A stretch of 64,000 bases of DNA, taken from Chitinophaga tropicalis (lineage in GTDB: Bacteria; Bacteroidota; Bacteroidia; Chitinophagales; Chitinophagaceae). Each line of letters opens with the position of its first letter. Position 1 is the stretch's first letter. The stretch covers positions 62,001 through 126,000 of the forward strand of contig NZ_WRXN01000016.1 of the NCBI RefSeq assembly GCF_009758205.1, given 5' to 3'. The position numbers and the translations under genes are program-made. The notes below the pieces were generated by a model, which was not told the origin of the DNA, did not search any database, and saw only the letters and a list, made by a program, of their open reading frames with translations. Of this stretch, positions 52,701 to 61,392 are shown one piece after another.

Positions 52701-54043
52701 TTACGAAAGCCGGCCGACCAGTTCTGACTGCCACACTCCCAGCTATCCACATGGAAATGGGTCAGCACCCTGGCGGGCTGCTCCTCTCCCGTTTTGCGGA
52801 GGGCTTCACCAAACCAGTGCTCAAATTGTGTACGCACAGCGGCGGCATCAAACTTGTCACATTCCAGTCCGCTACCGGCGCCGCCCGTAGCGTTTGTATA
52901 ACCGGTGGATGTATGTCCTATACGTAAGATTGTCCATTCACCGGCAGGCGCTTTCCAGCGCAGGCGGCCTTTATTGTCAATATTCTTAGTCAGGTTAATA
53001 ATGCTGTTCAGCGGAATACAGGCTGTATCCGGCAACTTCGTCGATGCCCCTATACGCCATATAGCGGCGCTCTTGCCTTCAAACTGGTTGATACGGGGCG
53101 TAGCCCACAATTCAATACCGTTAATCTTCAGGCTTTGCTTCCACTTGGCCGCATCCAGGTCTTCCGCTCCCGGCTCTGAGCCCTCCCTATCGTACAGGAA
53201 CCTGAAGTAACGGGCAGTCACCGGAGTAATGGCATGCGTAACAGGAATACCCGCATCCTGCCATCCATGCCGCGGAGGCGTCAGCTTCCCGGCCGGCCGG
53301 AAATGCTCTCCATCGTCACTCACGGAAATGCTTAAACGGTGAGATTGGTAGTTAGTACCATTTGTACGGATAGTCACCGCATAACAGGTAAAAGGTGCAG
53401 CATAGGCATATTGTATCCAGCAGGGATCTTCACTGCGGAAGCTCTCTTTGCTACCAGGCGTAGCCAGGAACTGCACGGGTTTATCCGGCAGACTGGAAGT
53501 CACAACCGGCGCCTGCATCTCCTGCTGCCTGGAGGGCCAGGCCAGCACTGCAATATCTTTATAATAGTTCTGGTTGGTAGCGGGTTGTGGCAGGGTATCA
53601 TTAAAAAGAGTGTTCCCGTTTACCAGCGTAGTTGTCCACACCACTTTCTGCATGGAATGCTCCGGGGTGATCCAGGGGCCGCCTGCCAGCGCAAACCCAT
53701 CACTGACATGCATACCCAGCTGCAATCCCAACCGGGCAGCCTCCTGGCGGGCAAAGCGCACCATCTCCCACCACGCAGGACTTAACTGCTCTACCGGCGG
53801 ATTAATAAACGGGGTCCCGGCTTTGCCTTTAATAGGCATAAGATATGCCCCGCCTATACCGGCTTCTTTCATTGCCTGCAAGTCGGCAGTAATGCCCTCT
53901 TTCGTAACACTGGCATACATCCAGTACCAGAACACCCAGGGCTTTGCCGACGCTGGGGGGTGCCTGAACAAACTGTCCAGGTCCTGCGCACAGACTACTA
54001 TCGCAAACAGGGATAACAACAGGATAAGGCTACATCTTCTCAT
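49745..54043 (-). CDS. GH106 alpha-L-rhamnosidase fused to a GH43-like beta-propeller
   Basis: A 1432-residue exported protein. After the signal peptide, SLFRHPPASAKPWVFWYW and GITADLQAMKEAGIGGAYLM open the GH106 catalytic region; FHVDSWECGSQNW, YWLRSPTHDKP and AEAFTELRMAWDEHPGM are further family motifs. A C-terminal carbohydrate-binding-like sandwich follows (VFLDLGRVCNIASVKVNG). From about residue 1090 a second unit is a five-bladed propeller of the GH43/GH117 type (MDCPSIFRKGDKWYMVYI, YEWRPYKGKYWMSYIGG, ITGDAVIQKINDVWVMFYFG). Fusion of GH106 with a propeller enzyme suggests consecutive cleavage of one side chain. Confidence 0.9.
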   Translation of the reverse strand: MRRCSLILLLSLFAIVVCAQDLDSLFRHPPASAKPWVFWYWMYASVTKEGITADLQAMKEAGIGGAYLMPIKGKAGTPFINPPVEQLSPAWWEMVRFARQEAARLGLQLGMHVSDGFALAGGPWITPEHSMQKVVWTTTLVNGNTLFNDTLPQPATNQNYYKDIAVLAWPSRQQEMQAPVVTSSLPDKPVQFLATPGSKESFRSEDPCWIQYAYAAPFTCYAVTIRTNGTNYQSHRLSISVSDDGEHFRPAGKLTPPRHGWQDAGIPVTHAITPVTARYFRFLYDREGSEPGAEDLDAAKWKQSLKINGIELWATPRINQFEGKSAAIWRIGASTKLPDTACIPLNSIINLTKNIDNKGRLRWKAPAGEWTILRIGHTSTGYTNATGGAGSGLECDKFDAAAVRTQFEHWFGEALRKTGEEQPARVLTHFHVDSWECGSQNWSAGFRKAFRQRRGYDLLKYLPAMAGYPVQNATASEEFLHDVRQTITELIQQNFYDTLAALAHARGCTFSAESMAPVMPGDGMLHYRTADIPMGEYWLRSPTHDKPNDMLDAISGAHIYGKQVIQAEAFTELRMAWDEHPGMLKTLADRNYAQGINKLVYHVFAHNPWMDRKPGMTLDGIGLYFQRDQTWWEPGRAWVTYAQRCQALLQQGRPVADIAVFTGEEIPRRAVLPERLVPVLPGIFGEDIVNSENNRLTNRGGPLREMPAGVTASANIADPAAWIDPLKGYAYDSFNEDALLRLAKVKDSMIVLPGGASYKMLVLPGVMAMAPEGNLFSLQTVNRLKQLIKEGATILVNGPVRLRNRPDSTFILDNTIKGPWQQPSFSTLGIAPDLVAKERKAARIAWTHRKGDGFDLWFISNQEEVQHTLELSFRISGKAPEIWDPVTGEQRMAGNWYTEKGRTVLPLQLPANGSVFVVFRKPATYSNTTPNQPSFTTLQTLDAPWKVFFDKTTHPVIFEKLADWSKHASEQARYYSGTAVYRQTVSWQGNVKERVFLDLGRVCNIASVKVNGTDCGIVWTPPFQVEVTNALKKGNNTIEIAVTNTWANRLTGDQLLTDSARTTFTTAPYRLDQTKLLPAGLLGPVTLKKEERVPDAVMQRIYNTVSTPHKYGLVMAPSDNSKKMDCPSIFRKGDKWYMVYIVYDGRGYETWLADSKDLLNWNVKGKMMSFSDTATTWDSNQKAGYIALQDYQWGGSYEWRPYKGKYWMSYIGGGDKGYEKGLLSVGIASTTKDIITAHEWERLNKPVLMATDSNVRWWENSTIYKSSVIYDSAKTTGYPFVMYYNARGDSLNPARGKERIGMAVSNDMEHWVRYGKEPVLDHFTGITGDAVIQKINDVWVMFYFGAFWKGKPGAFNRFACSYDLVHWTDWQGEDLISSTEPYDARFAHKSFVIYHDGIVYHFYCAVNDKDQRGIAVATSVDLGKSKLNFTDK

Positions 54044-54930
54044 TGAAAAACTGATTTCAGGTATGCGGTATTTGCGCTGAAGTTGCTCTTTACATTACGC
54101 GGATCATTGGCATCGCGGGACCGTTCTATTACCAGCCAGCCCCTCCAGCCCATATCGTCCAGCGTTTTCTTTACAAGCGGCATATTGATACGGGTATTGT
54201 TCTGCAACCATACCCCGTCAGTATCTGTACAATGTATCTGGCATATCCGCTTACGGCCCAGCGTGCGTAACTCCTGGTGAAGATCCCGCCCGGCCTGCAA
54301 CGCATTGGAGAAGTTAAAATAACTGCGGATAGAAGAAGAATTGATCTCATCCAGCAGCTTCACTTCCTCCGCTGCAGGAAGCGCCGTTTCCACCCCTATT
54401 ATCACCCCCGCCTTACGTGCCCTTACACCTGCATCCTTAAGACGTTCCACAATAGCAGGACGCAGCTCCGGATGCTGCACCAGGTCCCCCTGCACACCCA
54501 ACGGCAGGAAAGCTATCCTCACCTTCATCTGCACCATGGTATCAATACAATCCTGTACCATCTTCTCCACACCCGGCCTCTCCGCAAAAGACTGCGCATA
54601 AAAGCCTGACATGGCAATACTGGGTATCTGCAAATGCAACTCTGCCGCCTTATCAAGGAATTGTTTCCGTATAACCGGGTCAGATAGCTTACTGTCAAAT
54701 GTAGGACGGTCCCCCAACCCACCCATGTCAACCTCCACACCATCTGCACCTATCTCTTTGGTGAGCTGGAATGCTCCCAGCTTCTGGCGCTTCAGTATCA
54801 TCCAGTCACATACCGCAATCCTGTACCGTGGTCCTTTCATCATTGCCTGTACCGTAGCGGGTAACAGCAACCCGGCGCCCAGCATGGCCGCATTGCCTAT
54901 AAACTGACGCCTGTTAAGTTTTTCATTCAT
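54040..54930 (-). CDS. Tat-exported sugar phosphate isomerase/epimerase-like TIM barrel protein
   Basis: The start at 54930 gives 296 residues and the same 4-bp ATGA overlap seen elsewhere in the operon; an ATG at 54936 adds two residues. The N-terminus has a twin-arginine signal (NRRQFIGNAAMLGAG). The body is an AP-endonuclease-2-type xylose-isomerase-like barrel (EIGADGVEVDMGG, GVIIGVETALPAAEEV, ICQIHCTDTDGVW, GWRGWLVIERS) with the metal-ligand Glu, Asp and His positions. These proteins act on free or modified sugars; a periplasmic location argues against a phosphorylated substrate. Confidence 0.88.
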   Translation of the reverse strand: MNEKLNRRQFIGNAAMLGAGLLLPATVQAMMKGPRYRIAVCDWMILKRQKLGAFQLTKEIGADGVEVDMGGLGDRPTFDSKLSDPVIRKQFLDKAAELHLQIPSIAMSGFYAQSFAERPGVEKMVQDCIDTMVQMKVRIAFLPLGVQGDLVQHPELRPAIVERLKDAGVRARKAGVIIGVETALPAAEEVKLLDEINSSSIRSYFNFSNALQAGRDLHQELRTLGRKRICQIHCTDTDGVWLQNNTRINMPLVKKTLDDMGWRGWLVIERSRDANDPRNVKSNFSANTAYLKSVFQ

Positions 54931-57900
54931 GGCCATTGCTCATTTTTTATGGGTTTGAGCTCAAGTAAGCGTGGATCTATCTTTACGTATTTTATTCTCT
55001 GCCTGCGCCAGGTATAGACAATGTGTACATAGCCATCGGCCGACTGTATAACCGACGGATACGAATACTGGCTTACCGGAGAATCTTCGAGTATCAATGC
55101 TGCCATCCAGTTAATACCATCTTCAGATATAGCCACATTCAACGGCGTACGCGCCCCCTTGGATTTTCCCTTCGGCGTCTTTACATGGTTATAGACCAGC
55201 AACTGCCTGCCATCAGCAAGCGTAACTGCATCTGTGCCCGAGTTATTATTAGGTAACGCAGTAGCCGATAAAGAACTCCATGTACGACCATTATCATCTG
55301 ACCATGACTGGATAATATTCCCTTCCTTACTCCTGCACAATATCTGCAAACGCTTATTTCCATATTTCAGGATACTGGGCTGTATAACGTTGAAGAAAGT
55401 ATCGTTGATCGGCCCCCGCATCTTCCATGTTTTCCCACTATCTGTACTGTATTCAAAATGAGCTTTCCAACGCCCCCCTTCCGTACTGGAAGGACACAGC
55501 AGCTCTCCGTTATCCAGCAGCACAGGTTTGTTCTTCACAGGCCCCAGGAAGCCATCAGGCAGTGCCTGTGCGGCCGACCAGGTAATGCCTCCGTCTTTGG
55601 ATGTTTTCAACCAGCCTTTCCATCCCGCCACTTTAGGCCCCACTTTATAGAAAAGCAACAGGTCCCCGCCAGGCGCCTGGTACAATACAGGATTCCAGCA
55701 GGCATAACGAACAGTATCATTCACTATACCATTAGCAACTTCTATGGGAGCGGTCCATTGGTTATTCACCCGCCGGCTCACCCATATGCCCACATCCGGG
55801 TTACGCTCCTTTGTACCACCAAACCAGGCAGCAACAAGCCCCTGTGGCGTCCCGGCAATTGTTGCCGCATGACTTTCCGGGAAAGGCGCCTTATCAAAAA
55901 TGAATTCATCTGTTACTATCCCTTTCTTCCACGGACGTTGCAATACAGATTCAAAAGTATAATTACCCGAACCTATACGGTAAACTGCCCTGCCACTCTC
56001 CATTCGCAGAAAAGTAATGTCTTTGTTAACCGGCTTTCCACTTTCCGTCACCTGCGCTGGCGCAACAGCAGGAATATGCACAATAGCAGTAGTATTAGCC
56101 GGTATGCTGATCTGCCAGTAAAAGCGGTCTGTTGTCTTCCTCCAGCTGCTGCGTATCAGTCCGCGTATAGAACGAAAGGACGCATTTACATGATCTAACC
56201 CCGATGGCAATACGGGATTCATATCCAGTTCCTCAAACCCCGGATGTTCATCACTGCTTCTTATACCCGCCAGGTCTTCATAACACCATATCAACAGGTC
56301 CCCCAGCAGCATGACATGGTTCTGCGAATTCATTTCAGGATTAGCCGTATTGCCATTCCATAACTCCCATATAGTAGTGGCGCCGTTTTCCACCATATAC
56401 CCCCAACCGGGATAATCCCTGTCTGCCGCAATAAGATAGGCCAGGTCAGGCTTGCCATTCCTGGACAGGCCCCGCATCAGCCATTGTGTGCCCACTACTC
56501 CTGTGCTGATATGACCTCCGTATTTATTCATAATACAGGCAGTCATACTGTCAAATACACGCTGCTTTTTATCCGCCGGCACCATACCAAAGTACAGGGG
56601 TAACAGGTTAGCGGTAACCGTATTATTGCTGTAACCTGCTGTTTCCGGGTGAAAGAACTTCCGGTTAAAGGCGTCTTTTACCGCCTCCGCTCTCGACGCA
56701 AATGCGGCTGTATCCCGCACATTGCCTGATATCACCGCAAAACGTTTCATCATATTAAGCAGGTGATAATAATAGGCAGTGGCCAGCAGCGTACCATCTG
56801 TTTTACGGGTAGAATCTTTTGTATGGATCAACTGTTTTGATTCCGGTGGCACACACCAGTCGCCATACTTATCTCTCGTCATAATGTTATCCACCAGGTA
56901 CTTCCTGCCCATATAATCTATCCAGCGTTTCATGGAAGCATAATGACGAATAACAGGCTGCACATCACCAAACTGATGATACAGCATCCCGGCAATAGTA
57001 AGATACGCGCCGGGCCAGGTCATATTATCTGATGCATAATTCCAGTAAGCCGGTACTACATCTGGAATAGCGCCTTCAGCTGTCTGCGCATCTTCGATAT
57101 CGTCCAGCCATTTGGCGTAGAGTTTTGCATTATCAAACAGGAAGCTTTCTCCATAAGCGCCCGTGGTGCGGTCGCCCAGCCAGGGCATACGCTCATTCCT
57201 CTGCGGACAATCAACCGGTAATCCTTTGTAATTGCTTCTTATACCCCACCAGGCATTTTTATAGATACTGTTGATAGTCGGGTCAGATGTTTCAAAACTC
57301 CCGCTAAGTGGCAGGTCATCACTCACTACCTGCCCCAGTATATCGTCCTCTGTTGGGTTGCCAGGATAACCTGCAATTGCGGCATAACGAAAACCATGAT
57401 ATACGAAAGACGGAGACCATATCTCATTTCCCCCACCTTTTGCAAGGTAAAGGTCTGTCGCTTTTGCATCCCGCAGGTTGTCCGTAAAAAGCTGCTGACC
57501 ACCAGCCTGCAGGGTCTCCGCAAAGCGGACAGATACCCGGCTGCCCTGCTCAGGGGCTTTCATTTTTAATTGCAGCCAGCCCGCCATATTCTGTCCCATA
57601 TCTACCAGGAATGTATCTGCATTGCCCCGTTTAACAGAAACAGGCCTTATGCTGTCTACTATGCGAATAAGCTCATTCATCTGTGCTTTGAGCTGTCCGC
57701 CGGGAACCGGCACCAGAGACGCATAACTCCAGTGCTTATCATTATACCCCGGCTTATTCCATCCGGGCATCTCTTTAGAGGCATCATATTCTTCCCCGTC
57801 ATAAATATTGTTGGACCGGATAGGACCGTCGGCCGTCAGTTTCCAGGTACTATCACTGGGGATGGTCACCCGGCTTCCGTCTTCCAGTTCCACGTCCAGC

Positions 57901-58691
57901 TGCAGCAACAGGCGGGGATAACCAAACGTGCGGATCTTATGCGGCTTATAAGCCTGCCGCATCGTAAAGTAATATCCATTGCCTGTTACGGCTGCTACCA
58001 CATTCTCTCCCTGCTGCAAGGCAGCCGTTACATCAAAGGTGTTATACCTGACAGTCCTACGGTAATCCGTAGGTGATTGCGCCAGCACCTGCCGTCCTAT
58101 CCGCTGACCATTAACATACAACTCATATAAACCCGGCCCGGATACATATGCAGTGGCTCTTCTTATCTTCTTCCTTACCTGGAAAGCTTTCCGGTAATAA
58201 CGTGCTGAAAGCCGTGAGAACTTATTCGCAGCATCATCCCAGGTAAAAGAAGTGTCTGTACCTATCCATTTCGCCTGCCAGTTGGCCGGCTTCAATAATC
58301 CCATGCTCCACTGCGCAGGAGCGCTCCACTTACTTTCCCCCTGTGTGGTCCATACCTTTACTTTCCAGTAGTACTGCTGCCCGCTGCCCAATGCTTTACC
58401 TGCATAAGTAACATGCACAGAGTTGGAAGAAGCCACCTTACCTGAGTTCCAGATATCTCCCTGATCGGCTGCCAGCTTTTGTATAGAAGAGGCTACCAGT
58501 ACCTGGTAAGATTGCTGTGCAACGTTGCGTACATCCCCGGTTATTTCCCAGCTCAGCCGGGGTGTTACTACATCAATACCCTGTGGATTGGTCAGCATCT
58601 CACAACGCAGACCGGATACCTGTATATTGGCACTGTACAGTGGTTGTGAACATACAAAGAATGATATGATAAGATACAGGCAGTATTTCAC
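54927..58691 (-). CDS. GH78 alpha-L-rhamnosidase fused to an Asp-box (sialidase-like) propeller
   Basis: A 1254-residue exported protein. The first ~910 residues are a full GH78 enzyme with the canonical motif DCPQRNERMPWLGDRTTGAY and an N-terminal fibronectin-like domain. From about residue 920 a BNR_2-type propeller follows with three clear Asp boxes (SKDGGITW, STDSGKTW, SDDNGRTW). The FRIP Arg of true sialidases is replaced by FPESHAATI, so sialidase activity is unlikely; this FPxxHAxTI family is of uncertain function. In a pectin operon a 3-deoxy-sugar or uronic-acid linkage is a possible target. Confidence 0.9.
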   Translation of the reverse strand: MKYCLYLIISFFVCSQPLYSANIQVSGLRCEMLTNPQGIDVVTPRLSWEITGDVRNVAQQSYQVLVASSIQKLAADQGDIWNSGKVASSNSVHVTYAGKALGSGQQYYWKVKVWTTQGESKWSAPAQWSMGLLKPANWQAKWIGTDTSFTWDDAANKFSRLSARYYRKAFQVRKKIRRATAYVSGPGLYELYVNGQRIGRQVLAQSPTDYRRTVRYNTFDVTAALQQGENVVAAVTGNGYYFTMRQAYKPHKIRTFGYPRLLLQLDVELEDGSRVTIPSDSTWKLTADGPIRSNNIYDGEEYDASKEMPGWNKPGYNDKHWSYASLVPVPGGQLKAQMNELIRIVDSIRPVSVKRGNADTFLVDMGQNMAGWLQLKMKAPEQGSRVSVRFAETLQAGGQQLFTDNLRDAKATDLYLAKGGGNEIWSPSFVYHGFRYAAIAGYPGNPTEDDILGQVVSDDLPLSGSFETSDPTINSIYKNAWWGIRSNYKGLPVDCPQRNERMPWLGDRTTGAYGESFLFDNAKLYAKWLDDIEDAQTAEGAIPDVVPAYWNYASDNMTWPGAYLTIAGMLYHQFGDVQPVIRHYASMKRWIDYMGRKYLVDNIMTRDKYGDWCVPPESKQLIHTKDSTRKTDGTLLATAYYYHLLNMMKRFAVISGNVRDTAAFASRAEAVKDAFNRKFFHPETAGYSNNTVTANLLPLYFGMVPADKKQRVFDSMTACIMNKYGGHISTGVVGTQWLMRGLSRNGKPDLAYLIAADRDYPGWGYMVENGATTIWELWNGNTANPEMNSQNHVMLLGDLLIWCYEDLAGIRSSDEHPGFEELDMNPVLPSGLDHVNASFRSIRGLIRSSWRKTTDRFYWQISIPANTTAIVHIPAVAPAQVTESGKPVNKDITFLRMESGRAVYRIGSGNYTFESVLQRPWKKGIVTDEFIFDKAPFPESHAATIAGTPQGLVAAWFGGTKERNPDVGIWVSRRVNNQWTAPIEVANGIVNDTVRYACWNPVLYQAPGGDLLLFYKVGPKVAGWKGWLKTSKDGGITWSAAQALPDGFLGPVKNKPVLLDNGELLCPSSTEGGRWKAHFEYSTDSGKTWKMRGPINDTFFNVIQPSILKYGNKRLQILCRSKEGNIIQSWSDDNGRTWSSLSATALPNNNSGTDAVTLADGRQLLVYNHVKTPKGKSKGARTPLNVAISEDGINWMAALILEDSPVSQYSYPSVIQSADGYVHIVYTWRRQRIKYVKIDPRLLELKPIKNEQWP

Positions 58692-60499
58692 TGGTTAGTT
58701 ATTTTGAGTGATCTTATGAAGAACTTCGCCGTCTGCCGTTCCTGCTCTCCCGCCTCAGGCAGGTCATAGTCCTGGTCTGCCGGGGTATCTGCATGGGGGA
58801 AATGCCGGGGCGCTCCTGTACGGAACACTATTCTTTCCAGCTTATCCACCGGCGCAAACAGTAAGCTGGTCAGCACATCCTTCCCGTTTACATTGATAGT
58901 ATAAAAACGGGTAGTAGTGTTAACAGTCAATCGTACGTTATACACAGTATCCGGCAGGTAAGACATAAAGTTTTTATCCCTTGCACCTGCTTTGGCTTTG
59001 AAGATACTGTCGGCATCCAGCACAAGCCTGATGGCAGGTGTGCCTTTACCATCCTGCAACTCCACCTGTAAACAACCATGATCACGCTGCGCGGCAACTA
59101 CGGCAAATGCTACCTGCAGATCAGCACCTGCGGGAAAAAGACGTTCTGCTTTTGCGTAATCAAACGGGTCTTTGTCTTCCAGTATCAGCCCCTGGCTGCC
59201 GGTAGTTACCGGCGCCCAGAGAGGGCTGTAAATATTCCAGTTCTTCAGCACTGCTTTATCTGCCAGGTTATCATCTACCGGCTGTATCGCTTTATCAGAA
59301 ACAGGTACAGGAATGCAGGACACCCAGATATCTTCCTTATTCATGCTATAGGTCACCCATAAATTACTATCCGCCGGCAAACCATTTCGCTCTTCAATAC
59401 CTCTCACATACTGCGGGCCGTACGATTTATAATTACCACCATAACGCATAGGCGGTATCTCACCATTCACCAGCAACAGGTTAGTGTATTCTATCCCGTT
59501 ATTGCTCACAGAAAGCCCCAGTGGCCAGCGGTATTCTGAAGGATTGTATACAGTAGCATAACGGCCATCCGTTGTACGCTGTCCCCATATCTTGGCATTG
59601 CTGTTCACAAAACCCGGAGCGCGGGCTACTGTACTCCACGTTTTGCCCTCATCCGGGCTCATACCCGTCAGCGCATGTTTCCACAATCCTACCGTACGGC
59701 CGTCAGGCAGGTGATAGTAACAGAAAGCCTTATATTGTTTTTGCAGGGGAATGAGCGGGTCATCCCTGTCTGCTTCCTCATTCCATTGCTGCATCATCAG
59801 CGGCGTTGCCATCAGTTCATTACAGGCGGCTACAAATCCTGCGTCTTTAGAAGATGTATAAAAGGGATGTGCTGTATTACTCTTATTCCACCCTTTATTG
59901 TAGCGAATAAAGTAAACAGGGCCATAACTTCCATCTGCCAGTATCTCCCTCACTACACGGCCTATTCCCTTACCATCGTTAGGATCATCTTTTGCATCCA
60001 GGCAGATGCCATAATATGCCAGGGCCAGCAGCCGGTTATTTTTAGACACAAAGAACCCCATACGCTGGTGCATCACAGCAAACAGGTTATTAGCCACACC
60101 AGTATGTCCCTCCTTACGGGTGCCATCAGGTATTTTATACACGGGGAACAGCACTGCCGGCTTTGACCAGCTATATCCATCGGCCGATGTTAGCAGGAAG
60201 GTCTGTCCCGGCGGCACACTCTCCCCTCTCTCATCACTCAGGTATTCCAGGTAAAATCTGTTCTTCCAGTATGCCAGCATAGGCGCATGGTTGTACGTCC
60301 ATCCAAAGCCATCTGCCATAGCGGGATATTCCCTGTTGGCACGCATCACCTGTATACTGTGCACCCCCATCACCGGCCGCAGCTGCCCATGGTGATAGTC
60401 TACATTCACCAGCGTGCTGCCCGTATAACGGATGCTTTCCTGTGCATGCACTGCACTATGAAACAGGAGTAACAGTAAAAATATTCTTACGTACATCAT
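58688..60499 (-). CDS. Asp-box beta-propeller protein with lectin-like C-terminal domain
   Basis: A 603-residue exported protein with signal peptide ending SAVHAQE. The first ~420 residues show propeller repeats with Asp-box-like turns (TSADGYSWSKP, SPDEGKTWSTV) and a typical opening APMLAYWKNRFYLEYLSDE. The last ~170 residues look like a concanavalin-type sandwich (VEIRLVLDADS-like strands, VYNVRLTVNTTTRFYTINVNG). Automatic annotation would probably say exo-alpha-sialidase; I see no conserved Arg triad. It overlaps the GH78 fusion gene by 4 bp. Confidence 0.8.
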   Translation of the reverse strand: MMYVRIFLLLLLFHSAVHAQESIRYTGSTLVNVDYHHGQLRPVMGVHSIQVMRANREYPAMADGFGWTYNHAPMLAYWKNRFYLEYLSDERGESVPPGQTFLLTSADGYSWSKPAVLFPVYKIPDGTRKEGHTGVANNLFAVMHQRMGFFVSKNNRLLALAYYGICLDAKDDPNDGKGIGRVVREILADGSYGPVYFIRYNKGWNKSNTAHPFYTSSKDAGFVAACNELMATPLMMQQWNEEADRDDPLIPLQKQYKAFCYYHLPDGRTVGLWKHALTGMSPDEGKTWSTVARAPGFVNSNAKIWGQRTTDGRYATVYNPSEYRWPLGLSVSNNGIEYTNLLLVNGEIPPMRYGGNYKSYGPQYVRGIEERNGLPADSNLWVTYSMNKEDIWVSCIPVPVSDKAIQPVDDNLADKAVLKNWNIYSPLWAPVTTGSQGLILEDKDPFDYAKAERLFPAGADLQVAFAVVAAQRDHGCLQVELQDGKGTPAIRLVLDADSIFKAKAGARDKNFMSYLPDTVYNVRLTVNTTTRFYTINVNGKDVLTSLLFAPVDKLERIVFRTGAPRHFPHADTPADQDYDLPEAGEQERQTAKFFIRSLKITNQ

Positions 60500-60504
60500 T
60501 TCAG

Positions 60505-61389
60505 TTATTTAAGCCTGTCTGCCAGGCGGCGCTTTACCTTGAATATAGTGCCATGCTTATGACCGGCTGGTACCTGCACAGCCGCCGGCACAAACGTGCG
60601 GAAATCTGTTGTTTTCACAGCGCCATATTGCTTCTTGCCATAGTCATCATAATAGATCAGCCATTCCCTGCCGGTGTTCAGTACCGCAGGGCCTTCCGTC
60701 AGCTTACCGGTGAAAGGGGCTGATATATTGGTGTAAGGCCCCAGGGGAGCCTTTGCAAATGCTACTTTAAGATCTCTTTCCGGGCGGGTATTATCCTTAA
60801 GCACCAATGTATATGCAGGCTTGTCAGTTTTCACTATCACAGCATCTATCACACTGAAACCGGGATCAAGAAAAAGCCTGGTGGGAGTAAAGGTTTTAAA
60901 GTCTTTCGTAGTGGTATAATACAACCTGTGGTTATTATCTTCTGCTTCTTCGCCCTTGGGAAAATGCTGCGGAACACAGGATGCCCAGACAATGATAAAC
61001 TGCTTTGCCTCTTTATCATAAAATAACTCCGGCGCCCACACGTTCACAGTAGTGGGCTCATGCTCCATCACCGGTATGAACTGCTGTTCAGACCAGCTGC
61101 GCAGGTCTTTGGATGAAGCATACCCAAATCCCTTATCTCCCTTCCAGCTGCTGGTCCACACCAGGTGAAACACACCATCCGGCCCCTGCACAATGCTCGG
61201 GTCCCTCATCAGCTTATTGGATGGTTTAAAGAAAACTCCCGGCAAACTATCCCATTTATACCCATCATCACTACGCAGGAGGTGAAGGCCATCTGTGCCT
61301 GGCTCCCGGAATGAAGTAAACAACCATACCTCTTTCCCGCAGGAACAGCACAATAGCATGATAAGCATATAGAAAAGAGACCTGTGCAT
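60505..61389 (-). CDS. GH43-like glycoside hydrolase lipoprotein
   Basis: A 294-residue protein with a lipoprotein signal (LIMLLCCSCG). The five-bladed propeller shows GH43-like landmarks: LMRDPSIVQGPDGVFHLVWT with the base Asp, VNVWAPELFYDKEAKQFII, FSVIDAVIVKTDK with a second Asp, and KLTEGPAVLNTG with the acid Glu. This supports an arabinofuranosidase, xylosidase or galactosidase. The lipid anchor suggests a surface or outer-membrane location. Confidence 0.88.
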   Translation of the reverse strand: MHRSLFYMLIMLLCCSCGKEVWLFTSFREPGTDGLHLLRSDDGYKWDSLPGVFFKPSNKLMRDPSIVQGPDGVFHLVWTSSWKGDKGFGYASSKDLRSWSEQQFIPVMEHEPTTVNVWAPELFYDKEAKQFIIVWASCVPQHFPKGEEAEDNNHRLYYTTTKDFKTFTPTRLFLDPGFSVIDAVIVKTDKPAYTLVLKDNTRPERDLKVAFAKAPLGPYTNISAPFTGKLTEGPAVLNTGREWLIYYDDYGKKQYGAVKTTDFRTFVPAAVQVPAGHKHGTIFKVKRRLADRLK

Positions 61390-61392
61390 GAT

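Noticed and set aside
58688..60499. Exo-alpha-sialidase function
   Set aside because: Asp boxes alone do not show sialidase activity; no Arg triad or FRIP motif is visible.
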